Assembly: GCF_030812595.1 (NCBI RefSeq)
Contig: NZ_JAUSSZ010000010.1
Location: 107,966 to 171,965 of the forward strand
Direction: 5' to 3'
Source of the DNA: Arthrobacter bambusae
Lineage (GTDB): Bacteria; Actinomycetota; Actinomycetes; Actinomycetales; Micrococcaceae
DNA: 64,000 nucleotides
Of this stretch, positions 42,992-51,315 are shown in pieces (positions within the stretch are counted from its first letter, which is position 1; every line of letters begins with the position of its first letter). A model generated the notes under the pieces. That model made no database searches, had not been told where the DNA came from, and saw nothing but the letters and a program-made list of their open reading frames with translations. A program made the position numbers and the translations under genes.

Positions 42992-43648
42992 CTACTCTTT
43001 CAGCGGCGTGAGTTGAATTTGCTTCGCCAGCGCGTAAGCGGCCGGAAGATCGCTGTCGCTTTCGACGAAGACGCGGCCAATGACAAGCGCGGATCGGGTT
43101 GGCGAAGAAATCTGTGCCATGCCGATTGGTACGGTTCCCTTCCAGCCGGGCCCACTGAGGACATAGGCGCCGGCGTGGGTCCCGGTCGTGCGCGTCCCGA
43201 CGTAGGCAAAATTTGTACTTTTCGACGGGTCGGTGAACTGGACACTGAAGTAACGCCCGGCCATATCCGGTACATGGAGGACTTGCGGCCCGTTGCCCAA
43301 GTCGAGCCAGCCGCCGACGTACAGCAAGTCGTCGGCGCCTGTTGCCATAAGGCTCCCGCGCGACGTCGACGGTGAAGAGGTGCCCGGCGTGGCGTACAGC
43401 GTGTTGACCGGGATGGGACCCTCACCGAACCCCCCTTCCTTGATAATCGCCCGCTTGAACCCGTTGACCGTGAGTCGCGGCCAGAGGTAAATGAAAGCGG
43501 GCGCGCCCAGCGCCCATACGACGACGGCCGCTATGACGAGCGGAATGATCCCGTCCCCGTTGGCGACACGCCGGTAGATGACCCAGGCGAAGACCACCAG
43601 TATGACGGCAGATAGGGGACGTCCGTACTTCAAAATGAGGCGGTTCAT
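42992..43648 (-). CDS. DUF1254-domain membrane-anchored protein
   Basis: 218 residues. Two hydrophobic N-terminal segments (SAVILVVFAWVIYRRVANGD, IPLVIAAVVVWALGAPAFIY) are followed by a DUF1254-type domain (VNTLYATPGTSSPSTSRGSL, LLYVGGWLDLGNGPQVLHVP, GRYFSVQFTDPSKSTNFAYV). The gene directly follows the DUF1214 gene with a one-base gap. DUF1254 and DUF1214 are usually fused or adjacent. The biochemical role is unknown. Confidence 0.85.
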   Translation of the reverse strand: MNRLILKYGRPLSAVILVVFAWVIYRRVANGDGIIPLVIAAVVVWALGAPAFIYLWPRLTVNGFKRAIIKEGGFGEGPIPVNTLYATPGTSSPSTSRGSLMATGADDLLYVGGWLDLGNGPQVLHVPDMAGRYFSVQFTDPSKSTNFAYVGTRTTGTHAGAYVLSGPGWKGTVPIGMAQISSPTRSALVIGRVFVESDSDLPAAYALAKQIQLTPLKE

Positions 43649-43649
43649 T

Positions 43650-44252
43650 TCACTGCCCCCTGACTACCGGCGGCAATTGGTACGTGCCGTCGAGAATTTC
43701 CGCACCCGGCAGATACACGCGGAACATCAGCTTGAACTTCCCGGAAGGAATGGGCAGCCAATTCTGCTCGCGCCCACTCGGAGCCTGATGTTGGAGATGG
43801 ATATCCACTGAGCCGTCGGCATTCTGCGCGAGGGGTGTACGGTCACCAACACTGTAGCGACGAGTGGGGTTGTCCACCATGTACCCGACGGTATCGGTCG
43901 GAATGAGCGACCAGAAGGCTTCATGAGGCGGGAGTTTCCCGGCAGGAAAATGCATGACGTACCCATGCGCGCCGCTCAGAGCCTTCCCCGAACTATCCAC
44001 GGTGGTGGTCCAGTACGCGGCCTCTTCAAACACATTGACCACGGGAAGGGCTTTGGCGCAGGCGGCCCGTACGAGGACTCCATTGCCAGGCTGCCCGCAT
44101 TTGCGGATGGCACTCCAACCGTTGACGGTGGTGGTGATCGCGTTGCCCACGGCATTCATCATGAGGATCGCCGTCAAGAACGCCAGCACGGCACCGAGGA
44201 TTATTCCTTGCACGACACCGGACTGTGAGAACCACGCGAGGGCATTTGCCAT
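43650..44252 (-). CDS. DUF1214-domain protein
   Basis: 200 residues. One N-terminal transmembrane helix (VVQGIILGAVLAFLTAILMM), then the DUF1214 domain: AYWTTTVDSSGKALSGAHGY, VMHFPAGKLPPHEAFWSLIP and DGSVDIHLQHQAPSGREQNW followed by LPIPSGKFKLMFRVYLP, which is the signature ending. Forms an operon with the DUF1254 gene. The product is probably membrane-attached with an extracytoplasmic domain. Confidence 0.9.
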   Translation of the reverse strand: MANALAWFSQSGVVQGIILGAVLAFLTAILMMNAVGNAITTTVNGWSAIRKCGQPGNGVLVRAACAKALPVVNVFEEAAYWTTTVDSSGKALSGAHGYVMHFPAGKLPPHEAFWSLIPTDTVGYMVDNPTRRYSVGDRTPLAQNADGSVDIHLQHQAPSGREQNWLPIPSGKFKLMFRVYLPGAEILDGTYQLPPVVRGQ

Positions 44253-44335
44253 AACGGCAAGCTACCACCGCACTAAATGGCTTTCGTCGACTTCTTCAAA
44301 AACAGATAACCGCGAGCCGTCCGGAATTAACTGCG

Positions 44336-44512
44336 CTAACGCCCTTGGGTAGGACGACGCCGGTACCACCCAACAAAGCCCCACAGCGCAATAGTCAAAC
44401 ATACAGCCGCGACAATCCCCCGCCACCAAACAAAAGGCTGCCAGAGCCCGAAAATCAGAGCCCAAACAAGGAGAACCCCACTCACGTCGAGTCGGGGGGC
44501 TCGGAACTTCAT
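44336..44512 (-). CDS. Small membrane protein (58 residues)
   Basis: The minus-strand frame from ATG 44512 (GAGGAG 8 bases upstream) encodes MKFRAPRLDVSGVLLVWALI, FGLWQPFVWWRGIVAAVCLT then IALWGFVGWYRRRPTQGR. Two hydrophobic segments and a basic C-terminus fit a small two-helix membrane protein. No family known. The strong ribosome binding site supports translation. Confidence 0.7.
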   Translation of the reverse strand: MKFRAPRLDVSGVLLVWALIFGLWQPFVWWRGIVAAVCLTIALWGFVGWYRRRPTQGR

Positions 44513-44712
44513 GGAGACACTCCTCTTTCATTTGTCTCAGTTTCATCTGGCTCGGTCCAGGCGCGAGGCCTAAAGACCGACTCAATGAAGGATACTTTCC
44601 CAACCGCCCGACGGCGGACGCCGCGACGCCCCCGGGCGCCCATCGCAAGCGCACCTCGTCGCCAGGGGCGACGGGCAGTGACACCACCGCCCAGGGCGCC
44701 CATACTGGGAGC

Positions 44713-45873
44713 ATGAGCGTCAGCACCCGCCGCACAGCGGAAGGCGCCGCTGTTGCCACCCCGGCCCCCGCTGCAAAGCCACAACCAACCGCAGAGCCAC
44801 AACCAACCGCGCCGGCCACTCCAACAACCGGTCCCATCACCCGCGAAGAACTCCAACTGGCTTCTCGCAACCATGCCATGCCCTTGGAAATGCTCCGATG
44901 GCCCGTCACACCGCTGGGCATGCACTATCTCCTGGTCCATTTCGACGTTCCCCACCTCGATCCCGTCTCGTGGAGGCTCAATATCGGCGGCCTCGTGGAC
45001 CATCCGCACGAGTACACCCTGCCTGACCTCCACCACCGCGAGCGCCGCACTCTGGCCGTCACAATGGAGTGCGCCGGCAACGGCCGCTCGCGGCTGGAGC
45101 CGCGGCCTGTGAGCCAACCATGGGACCAGGGCGGAGTGGGCACCGCCGAGTGGACCGGCACCCCGCTCGCTCCGATGCTGCGCGACGCCGGGGTGTCACC
45201 GGAGGCCGTCGAACTCGTCTTCACGGGCGCGGACCGCGGGATCCAGGGCGGCGTGGAGCAGCAGTACGCGCGGAGCCTGACGCCAGCGGAAGCGATGTCC
45301 GACGACGTCCTGCTCGCCTATGAGGTCAACGGCCAAGCCCTTCCACCGCAGCACGGCTACCCTGTCCGCCTGCTCGTCCCGGGCTGGTACGGGATGACGA
45401 GCGTCAAATGGCTGCGATCCATCGAGGCAATAGACCACAGCTTCGACGGTTACCAGCAGCTCGGCTCCTACCGTTACGCCAAAGACGCAGACGATCCAGG
45501 CGAACCTGTCCAGCGGATCAAAGTCCGCTCACTCATGGTTCCCCCTGGCATTCCGGATTTCTTCACGCGGCAACGCACCGTCGACGCGGGACCGGTACAG
45601 CTGAGCGGCAGGGCCTGGTCCGGGAATGGAACCGTGGACACCGTGGAAGTCTGCGTGGACGGGGTCTGGGAGCAGGCTCAACTTCAGGTTCCCACCGGAC
45701 GGTATGCGTGGCGCGGATGGACGTTCACATGGATCGCAACGCCCGGTTCCCACGAGTTGGCATGCCGCGCGACGGATTCCACCGGGCGGACCCAGCCAGA
45801 GACACCGGACTGGAACTATCAAGGCATGGGAAACAACGACATCCAACGGCTGAATGTGATCGTGAGGGAATAA
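44713..45873 (+). CDS. Sulfite oxidase-family molybdopterin-dependent oxidoreductase
   Basis: 386 residues. After a Pro/Thr-rich N-terminus come the Moco-binding domain with the molybdenum-ligand cysteine C120 (TMECAGNGRSRLEPRPVSQP), GTAEWTGTPLAPMLRDAGVS, HGYPVRLLVPGWYGMTSVKW then LRSIEAI, and the dimerisation domain (VQLSGRAWSGNGTVDTVEVC). No Tat signal is obvious, so it may be cytoplasmic. Actinobacterial members probably oxidise sulfite or a related compound. It depends on Moco; moaA lies 3.7 kb upstream. Confidence 0.9.
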   Translation: MSVSTRRTAEGAAVATPAPAAKPQPTAEPQPTAPATPTTGPITREELQLASRNHAMPLEMLRWPVTPLGMHYLLVHFDVPHLDPVSWRLNIGGLVDHPHEYTLPDLHHRERRTLAVTMECAGNGRSRLEPRPVSQPWDQGGVGTAEWTGTPLAPMLRDAGVSPEAVELVFTGADRGIQGGVEQQYARSLTPAEAMSDDVLLAYEVNGQALPPQHGYPVRLLVPGWYGMTSVKWLRSIEAIDHSFDGYQQLGSYRYAKDADDPGEPVQRIKVRSLMVPPGIPDFFTRQRTVDAGPVQLSGRAWSGNGTVDTVEVCVDGVWEQAQLQVPTGRYAWRGWTFTWIATPGSHELACRATDSTGRTQPETPDWNYQGMGNNDIQRLNVIVRE

Positions 45874-45965
45874 CACCCCGAGGTCACGCCGCAGCCTGGC
45901 CGTTGACCGCGTTCAACCGCATGAGTACTGTGAGTCCACAATCCATCCGCGCCGTGGAGGCAGCA

Positions 45966-46538
45966 ATGGGCGGCACTTCCAAGAGCAACGCCGACTACGA
46001 AGTCCTCACCATCTGGCGCGTCGCGGGAACCCCGCGCGAAGTCATCGACATCCTGGGCGACGCCGGAACGTTGCCGCGCTGGTGGCCTTCGGTGTATCTG
46101 AGGGTTGTTCCGCTGGATCCGGGAAACCCGGACGGTACGGGGAAATCCTTCTCCCTGCACGCCAAAGGCTGGCTGCCGTACACCTTGCGCTGGAGGTTGA
46201 CGGTCACCGAACCGATCACGGAGGAAGGTTTCGCAATCACGGCGAAGGGGGACCTGAACGGTACCGGACGCTGGACTTTCGAACAGGAAGGCCCGGAAAC
46301 GGTGGTCACTTTCGATTGGCGAGTCAGCGCATCGAAACCGCTGCTCCGGCGGCTAAGCTGGCTGCTCAAGCCCGTATTTACCGCGAATCACCATTGGGCG
46401 ATGGCCCGCGGTCACGAGAGTCTCGCCCTTGAATTACGACGACGGCGTCCCGGCACGGACCTCTCCAAGGTCCCCCGTCCGGCGCCGCCTACTTTTGCAA
46501 GGCGATACCGCTGGCCAAGGAGCACAACGCATGCCTGA
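45966..46538 (+). CDS. SRPBCC-family protein (polyketide cyclase/dehydrase-like)
   Basis: 190 residues from ATG 45966, chosen because GTGGAGG is 5 bases upstream; an in-frame ATG at 45921 is the alternative. NADYEVLTIWRVAGTPREVI, WWPSVYLRVVPLDPGNPDGT then LRWRLTVTEPITEEGFAITA and VVTFDWRVSA follow the START/SRPBCC lipid-binding fold. The ligand is unknown. It overlaps the next gene by 8 bases. Confidence 0.8.
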   Translation: MGGTSKSNADYEVLTIWRVAGTPREVIDILGDAGTLPRWWPSVYLRVVPLDPGNPDGTGKSFSLHAKGWLPYTLRWRLTVTEPITEEGFAITAKGDLNGTGRWTFEQEGPETVVTFDWRVSASKPLLRRLSWLLKPVFTANHHWAMARGHESLALELRRRRPGTDLSKVPRPAPPTFARRYRWPRSTTHA

Positions 46539-46926
46539 TGACAACAACGACGAAGTCCGCTGGTTGGCGCAGCCCGAAGACCAGGACTATCCGAACGCGG
46601 CTGACTACTTATCCTTGTTGGAATCCGACGACGTCGTTGCCTCCGTGGTTGCGGCACTCAAGGACGCACCCGTCCAGCACCGCAAGGCCAAGGACATTCT
46701 CCGGGCAGCCCGGCTAGTGCTGTTACCGAAGGACAACGCCCACGTGGCCTCGGACCTGAAGAAAATCAAGGAGGGCAAGAAGCTCTCGCCCATCCTGATC
46801 GTCAAAGGTGACCTTGCCCGAGGCATTCCAGCCCAAGTTGCCGATGGCTACCACCGGGTGTGCGCGAGCTACTACACGAACGAAAACACCGACATTCCGC
46901 TCAAACTGGCTGATGCGCCCCGGTAA
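46531..46926 (+). CDS. Conserved hypothetical protein
   Basis: 131 residues from ATG 46531 (AAGGAGCA upstream). WLAQPEDQDYPNAADYLSLL, KAKDILRAARLVLLPKDNAH then KLSPILIVKGDLARGIPAQV, ADGYHRVCASYYTNENTDIP. The 'iliv.g....p..iaDGyHRvca' pattern resembles ParB-like nuclease-domain hypothetical proteins common in proteobacteria and actinobacteria. Function unknown. Confidence 0.75.
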   Translation: MPDDNNDEVRWLAQPEDQDYPNAADYLSLLESDDVVASVVAALKDAPVQHRKAKDILRAARLVLLPKDNAHVASDLKKIKEGKKLSPILIVKGDLARGIPAQVADGYHRVCASYYTNENTDIPLKLADAPR

Positions 46927-46967
46927 TCACCGCTAACCAACCGCAACGCCGGTAGAAGGAGGAACGC

Positions 46968-48182
46968 GTGTCGTTCTTTCAGCTTTCGCTGATCGCCACG
47001 GTCGCGCTCCTCGGACCGTTGCTCGCGTTGCCCCGGAAATGGCACCTTCCCGTTGTGCTGGGACAGTTGCTGGCGGGTATCGTCATCGGACGCACGGGTC
47101 TGGGCCTGGTGGACTCTTCGGATCCCACATTCACGTTTGTGGCCGACGTCGGTTTCGCCCTCATCATGTTCGTCGCCGGGACGCATGTCCCCGTGCGGGA
47201 CAAAGCCATCCGGCCCGCCCTGGGCAGCGGGGCGCTTCGCGCCGGCATCGCCGCGGTGCTGGCCGCCGTCGTCGGCGTTGTCATCGCTTTTGCCTTCGGT
47301 ACCGGACACGCTCCGCTCTACATCGTTCTGCTCGCTTCCTCCTCCGCAGCGCTGGTGTTGCCTATCGTCGACTCGCTTCGGCTGACCGGGCCGAAGGTCC
47401 TGACGACGACGGCGCAAGTGGCGATCGCTGACATCGCTTGCATTGTGGCGCTTCCCTTGGCCGTTGACCCGCCTAACGCCGGCCGGGCAGCTTTGGGGGC
47501 GGCCGTCGTCGCGGCGTGCGCATTGGTCTTGTTCTTCCTTCTTCGGTGGCTGGAGAACAGCGGCAACCGCGGGCGGTTGCATGAGATGTCCGAGGACCGG
47601 AAGTTCGCCCTGGAGCTGCGGATCCAACTGGCGTTGCTCTTCGCGCTTTCGGGGCTCGCGGTCCTGGGCCACGTCTCCATCATGCTGGCTGGATTCTCCT
47701 TCGGACTGGTGGTCTCCGCGGTGGGTGAGCCCCGTCGCCTGGCGCATCAACTCTTCGCCGTAAGCGACGGGTTCCTGGGGCCTGTGTTCTTCGTATGGCT
47801 GGGTGCTTCTCTTGACCTGCGGACCCTCGCGGGCAGCCCGAGAATGATCCTCCTCGGGATCTGCCTTGGCTTTGGAACGCTGCTGGTCCATGGAAGCCTG
47901 CGGGCCCTCGGCCAGCCCCTCCCACTGGCAATACTGGCGTCGTCCCAATTGGGAGTACCGGTGGCGGCCGCCACCATCGGCTCCCAATTGCACTTGCTGG
48001 AACCGGGAGAAGCCGCCGCCATGATCCTCGGCGCCCTCATCAGCATCGGGGCAAGCACCATCGCCGGTTCGCGGGCGGCACGCAGCTTTTCGGAAGCCGC
48101 ACCCGAGTCCAAGGACTCGGCAGGCAAGCCGTCGCAAGGTGGTCCGGCGACGGCGACCGGTTCCCCCGAGCCAGCGGCGTGA
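46968..48182 (+). CDS. Cation:proton antiporter (CPA2 family)
   Basis: 404 residues from GTG 46968 with AAGGAGGAA upstream. About 11-12 transmembrane segments: LIATVALLGPLLALPRKWHL, VVLGQLLAGIVIGRTGLGLV, VGFALIMFVAGTHVPVRD, and later VLGHVSIMLAGFSFGLVVSA, LGPVFFVWLGASLDLRTLAG. It has the Na+/H+ exchanger (PF00999) pattern, including the GxxxG and FVxLGxxLDLR features of KefB-like exchangers. The C-terminal tail is short without a TrkA-N domain. It exchanges monovalent cations for protons. Confidence 0.9.
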   Translation: MSFFQLSLIATVALLGPLLALPRKWHLPVVLGQLLAGIVIGRTGLGLVDSSDPTFTFVADVGFALIMFVAGTHVPVRDKAIRPALGSGALRAGIAAVLAAVVGVVIAFAFGTGHAPLYIVLLASSSAALVLPIVDSLRLTGPKVLTTTAQVAIADIACIVALPLAVDPPNAGRAALGAAVVAACALVLFFLLRWLENSGNRGRLHEMSEDRKFALELRIQLALLFALSGLAVLGHVSIMLAGFSFGLVVSAVGEPRRLAHQLFAVSDGFLGPVFFVWLGASLDLRTLAGSPRMILLGICLGFGTLLVHGSLRALGQPLPLAILASSQLGVPVAAATIGSQLHLLEPGEAAAMILGALISIGASTIAGSRAARSFSEAAPESKDSAGKPSQGGPATATGSPEPAA

Positions 48183-48260
48183 CATCCGGTATTCTCAGGT
48201 CGATGCTATGCCAGGGGGAAGATCAAGCTAACGGTATTGGTGGCGCGGAAGTGAGTTCTG

Positions 48261-48787
48261 ATGGCTGATGTGTTCATGTATGTAGATGAGACTGGCAACT
48301 TGGACTTCGACGGAGCCGTCAAAGGATCCGCGGCCAGCATCTACTTCGGATTCGGTTCCGCGGTCTTCCGAGAAGATCACGGGCACCATCTTTGGGATGG
48401 ACTGACGCTCCGCGCACGGCTGGAAGGCGAAGGAACGCAACTGGCTAGGGGCTTCCACGCGAAAAATGACCGTCATGCCATTCGGAACGAGGTCTTTGCC
48501 GCAATCCACCGGCAGAAACCTCGCATTGACACTACTTTCCTCTGTAAAGCGAATGCCTATGATGCAGTCCGCTCCCGGGGGCAGATGGAGCTGTACAAGC
48601 TGGCGTGGCGCCTGCATTGGCACTCCGTGAAGTCTGCAACGCGCAGGACCGGAAGATCATCCTGTGCGTTTGGGAATCTTCATCGTCATGGGGACTTCAA
48701 GTAGCCGATTACGCACTATGGGCTGTCCAGCGACGTCTGGAAGAGCGTGAATGCTCGTGGTTCGAGCCCGTGTCCAGCCGCAGTTGA
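48261..48787 (+). pseudogene. DUF3800 protein remnant, shortened and frameshifted
   Basis: From ATG 48261 (MADVFMYVDETGNLDFDGAV) the frame follows DUF3800, including the 'yvDEtGn' motif, to about residue 120. From about 48620-48660 the continuation (SSSWGLQVADYALWAVQRRL) is in the next frame. 'GLQvADy.lWAvqr' is the C-terminal motif of DUF3800. Intact members are 200-270 residues, so a middle part is missing as well. Not expected to be functional. Confidence 0.65.
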
Positions 48788-49047
48788 AGTCTTACTTTTT
48801 TCCCTGGGGGCGGCCAAGATAAAGGCCAGCTATCCAGGAAACCTGGAAGACATCCCATGGACGTCTTGTCACTGACCACCACCAGTATAACCGGTCCATG
48901 GGGGCCACATAAGCGACCCCGCCGCCCGAGCCATCCAACAGCGGGCCGGCGGCGAACCATCGGTAGAATGACGGGGTTGACCAGCCGGAACTCCGCGGTC
49001 AATCACGACGCTATGCGGTCCATCACGACGCCACGAGGGAGGAAGCC

Positions 49048-49671
49048 GTGCGCGCATCACATGCCCGGACGCCCTTCCACGCCTTGCGTTCGGCAGCTCT
49101 TGCAGTGGCCATTGTTGCCCTCGCGGCAGGCGCCCACGTCCTTTCCGGCGGCGCCCTTCCCGTTGCGCCGGTCTTGCTGGCCGTCCTCGCATTGACCGGG
49201 CTCGTCACAACTCTTGCCACCCGGTTCAAGCTCGGATTGCCGGTCATTGCCGCACTTCTGGGAGCCGGTCAGCTGGTCCTTCACGAAGCCTTCACGGCAT
49301 TCGGCCCGCTTACCGGCCCGGCTCCGGGGTCACCGCCGCACCATCTGGCCGCCGGGCACGCTCCACCGCCACTGGGTGCTGAAACAGTGCATTTTCACGA
49401 GGTAGACACTCCTTGGGGCTGGTTGATGCTGACCGGGCACGCCCTGGCCACCGCCGCTTCGGCGTTGCTCCTGGCCAAAGGCGAGCAGGCGTTGTGGCAG
49501 CTCGAGGGGTGGCTCCGTCCCCTCCTTCAGCTCCTCCGCCTGATCTTCCGGCCCGACGTCGGCAGCTCGGCTGTTGCTTTCAGCGAACCTGCAGTTTTCA
49601 TCCCCCGACCGCGGCGGAACCTCAGGCAGGACAGCAGACGCGGCCCGCCCGCCGCCGTCGTACCCTCCTGA
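49048..49671 (+). CDS. Hypothetical membrane protein
   Basis: 207 residues from GTG 49048 with GAGGGAGGAA upstream. Several hydrophobic segments (SAALAVAIVALAAGAHVLSG, APVLLAVLALTGLVTTLA, LPVIAALLGAGQLVLHEAFT, WGWLMLTGHALATAASALLL), a His-rich loop (PPHHLAAGHAPP, HFHEVD) and a basic C-terminal tail. It is followed 85 bases later by YcnI. A similar order, membrane protein then YcnI, is common in actinobacterial copper-related loci, so a link with copper is possible. Confidence 0.7.
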   Translation: MRASHARTPFHALRSAALAVAIVALAAGAHVLSGGALPVAPVLLAVLALTGLVTTLATRFKLGLPVIAALLGAGQLVLHEAFTAFGPLTGPAPGSPPHHLAAGHAPPPLGAETVHFHEVDTPWGWLMLTGHALATAASALLLAKGEQALWQLEGWLRPLLQLLRLIFRPDVGSSAVAFSEPAVFIPRPRRNLRQDSRRGPPAAVVPS

Positions 49672-49755
49672 CTCCGCCCGGCACCCCTTCAACTGGTGAC
49701 GGGCACATCCCCGCATTTTGGCGCGCTTTCGCGCGCCCGTTGAAAGGCAACATCC

Positions 49756-50484
49756 ATTAACAAGTCATCCCTCCGCCGTGCCCTCGCCGCTACCGGACTC
49801 GCCGGCGGCACCGCCGCCCTGATGATGGCGGGCATGGCAGGCGCTTCCGCGCACGTCTCCGTCAACCCGGACAAGACCACGGCCAACTCGTACGCATTGC
49901 TGACCTTCGGTGTCCCGCACGGCTGCGACACTTCGGGCACCACCAAGCTGACCATCAACCTCCCGGAGGAATTGACGGACGCCACGCCCACCGTGAATCC
50001 CAATTGGACGGTCGAAAAGGTGACGCAGACGCTGCCCGGACCCAAGAGGCTGGCCGACGGCACATCGATCACCAAGCGCACCAGCCAGATCGTCTACACG
50101 GCCAAAGCCCCGCTGGACCCGCACTTGCGCGACGCTCTGGTCCTGTCCGTAAAGCTGCCCGACACTGCTGGAAAGACCGTCTACTTCCCCACCCTCCAGA
50201 ACTGCGAGCAAGGGCAGACAGACTGGGCTGAAATCCCGAAGGACGGCCAGGACACCCACTCGCTGAAGGCCCCGGCTCCGTCGGTGGCCGTCACGTCCGC
50301 GGATGCGGCCGCAGGTGCTGGCCACATGACTGCTTCAGTCTCCACGGAGCAAGCAGCTTCCGTGACCGACGACGGCTCACAGGCGCGCAGCTGGGCCGGC
50401 CTGCTCGCCGGGGCGGCGGGGCTGGTCCTGGGTGGAGCGGCCTTCTTCCGCAGCCGTACCACCAAGGGGTCCGTGTCCAAGTAA
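49756..50484 (+). CDS. ycnI: YcnI-family (DUF1775) copper-related protein, probable ATT start
   Basis: Read from ATT 49756, 242 residues: (M)NKSSLRRALAATGLAGGTAA then LMMAGMAGASA, a signal peptide that would leave the N-terminal HVSVNPDK histidine typical of YcnI, and a C-terminal hydrophobic anchor (LLAGAAGLVLGGAAFF) before a basic tail. An in-frame stop at 49741 rules out a longer form, and the only other starts are ATGs inside the hydrophobic part of the signal (49822). GAAAGG lies 8 bases upstream of the ATT. YcnI binds copper at the cell surface. Confidence 0.8.
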   Translation: MNKSSLRRALAATGLAGGTAALMMAGMAGASAHVSVNPDKTTANSYALLTFGVPHGCDTSGTTKLTINLPEELTDATPTVNPNWTVEKVTQTLPGPKRLADGTSITKRTSQIVYTAKAPLDPHLRDALVLSVKLPDTAGKTVYFPTLQNCEQGQTDWAEIPKDGQDTHSLKAPAPSVAVTSADAAAGAGHMTASVSTEQAASVTDDGSQARSWAGLLAGAAGLVLGGAAFFRSRTTKGSVSK

Positions 50485-50589
50485 CGAGTCCGCAGGTTTG
50501 GCGTCCGGAACATTACGATCCGGACGCCAATCCGGCGTGACCGCCGCGCCGGAGTTGACTCCGGCAAATGACGACGAAATGCTGTGCGC

Positions 50590-51252
50590 ATGACGAATAT
50601 GCGAGTCAAGAACGGTCTCCTGCTCACGATGGCAGCAGCCTCGATATTCCTGCTCTCCAGCTGTTCCCAGAGCCAAGCCCAACCCTCGGGCACAGCCGTG
50701 CCAAGCGGCACGGCTTCGGCCTCGTCGTCACCGTCGGCTTCGGCTTCGAGCTCTGCTACGGCTTCGGCCTCGGGTACACCAACTTCGAGCGGTAGCGCCG
50801 CACCATCGAACACGGGGACGACGGCATCCGGCCTCGCTCTCTGCAAAGCGGACTCGCTGACAGCTTCTGTCGACTCCACCGGGGGTGGAGCGGCAGGTAG
50901 CGTCTATATGAAACTCATCCTCACCAACTCCGGCTCGCAGCCCTGCGTCCTCAACGGTTTCCCGGGCGTCTCACTCACGTCCGGAGCCTCCGGCGATCCG
51001 ATCGGTGCGGCGGCTGCGCGCGACGACACCCAACCGGTGACGGAAGTGGTGCTCGCTCCAGGGAAGGCCGGATTCGCCCAACTCCGCTACACCCAGGCCG
51101 GGAACTACCCCGAATGCAACCAAACGCCGGCCGCCGGCTTCCGGGTCTACCCGCCCGAGGACACTGCATCGCTGTTCATTCCGCAGCAACGCACGGCCTG
51201 CAGCAACACCAACATCAACCTGCTGAGCGTCCAGGCTTTCCAAGCGGGGTAG
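50590..51252 (+). CDS. DUF4232 lipoprotein
   Basis: 220 residues from ATG 50590 (a GTG start at 50584 is also possible). Lipoprotein signal: LLLTMAAASIFLLSSC with the lipobox LLSSC. A Ser/Ala/Thr-rich linker of about 60 residues follows, then the DUF4232 domain: SVYMKLILTNSGSQPCVLNG, FPGVSLTSGASGDPIGAAAA and the conserved cysteines C-x-L, ECN..., ACSN. Anchored at the cell surface in actinobacteria; function unknown. Confidence 0.88.
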   Translation: MTNMRVKNGLLLTMAAASIFLLSSCSQSQAQPSGTAVPSGTASASSSPSASASSSATASASGTPTSSGSAAPSNTGTTASGLALCKADSLTASVDSTGGGAAGSVYMKLILTNSGSQPCVLNGFPGVSLTSGASGDPIGAAAARDDTQPVTEVVLAPGKAGFAQLRYTQAGNYPECNQTPAAGFRVYPPEDTASLFIPQQRTACSNTNINLLSVQAFQAG

Positions 51253-51315
51253 GGCCGGCGGGGTTTGGCCCCTGCTGTCCCTTATAGTGTCAGCGCCGTG
51301 AGGCATGATGGAGGA

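Noticed and set aside
46872..48185. 437-codon minus-strand frame opposite the cation:proton antiporter
   Set aside because: Antisense to a well-supported membrane transporter; low-complexity Arg/Gly/Gln-rich sequence with no domain signal.
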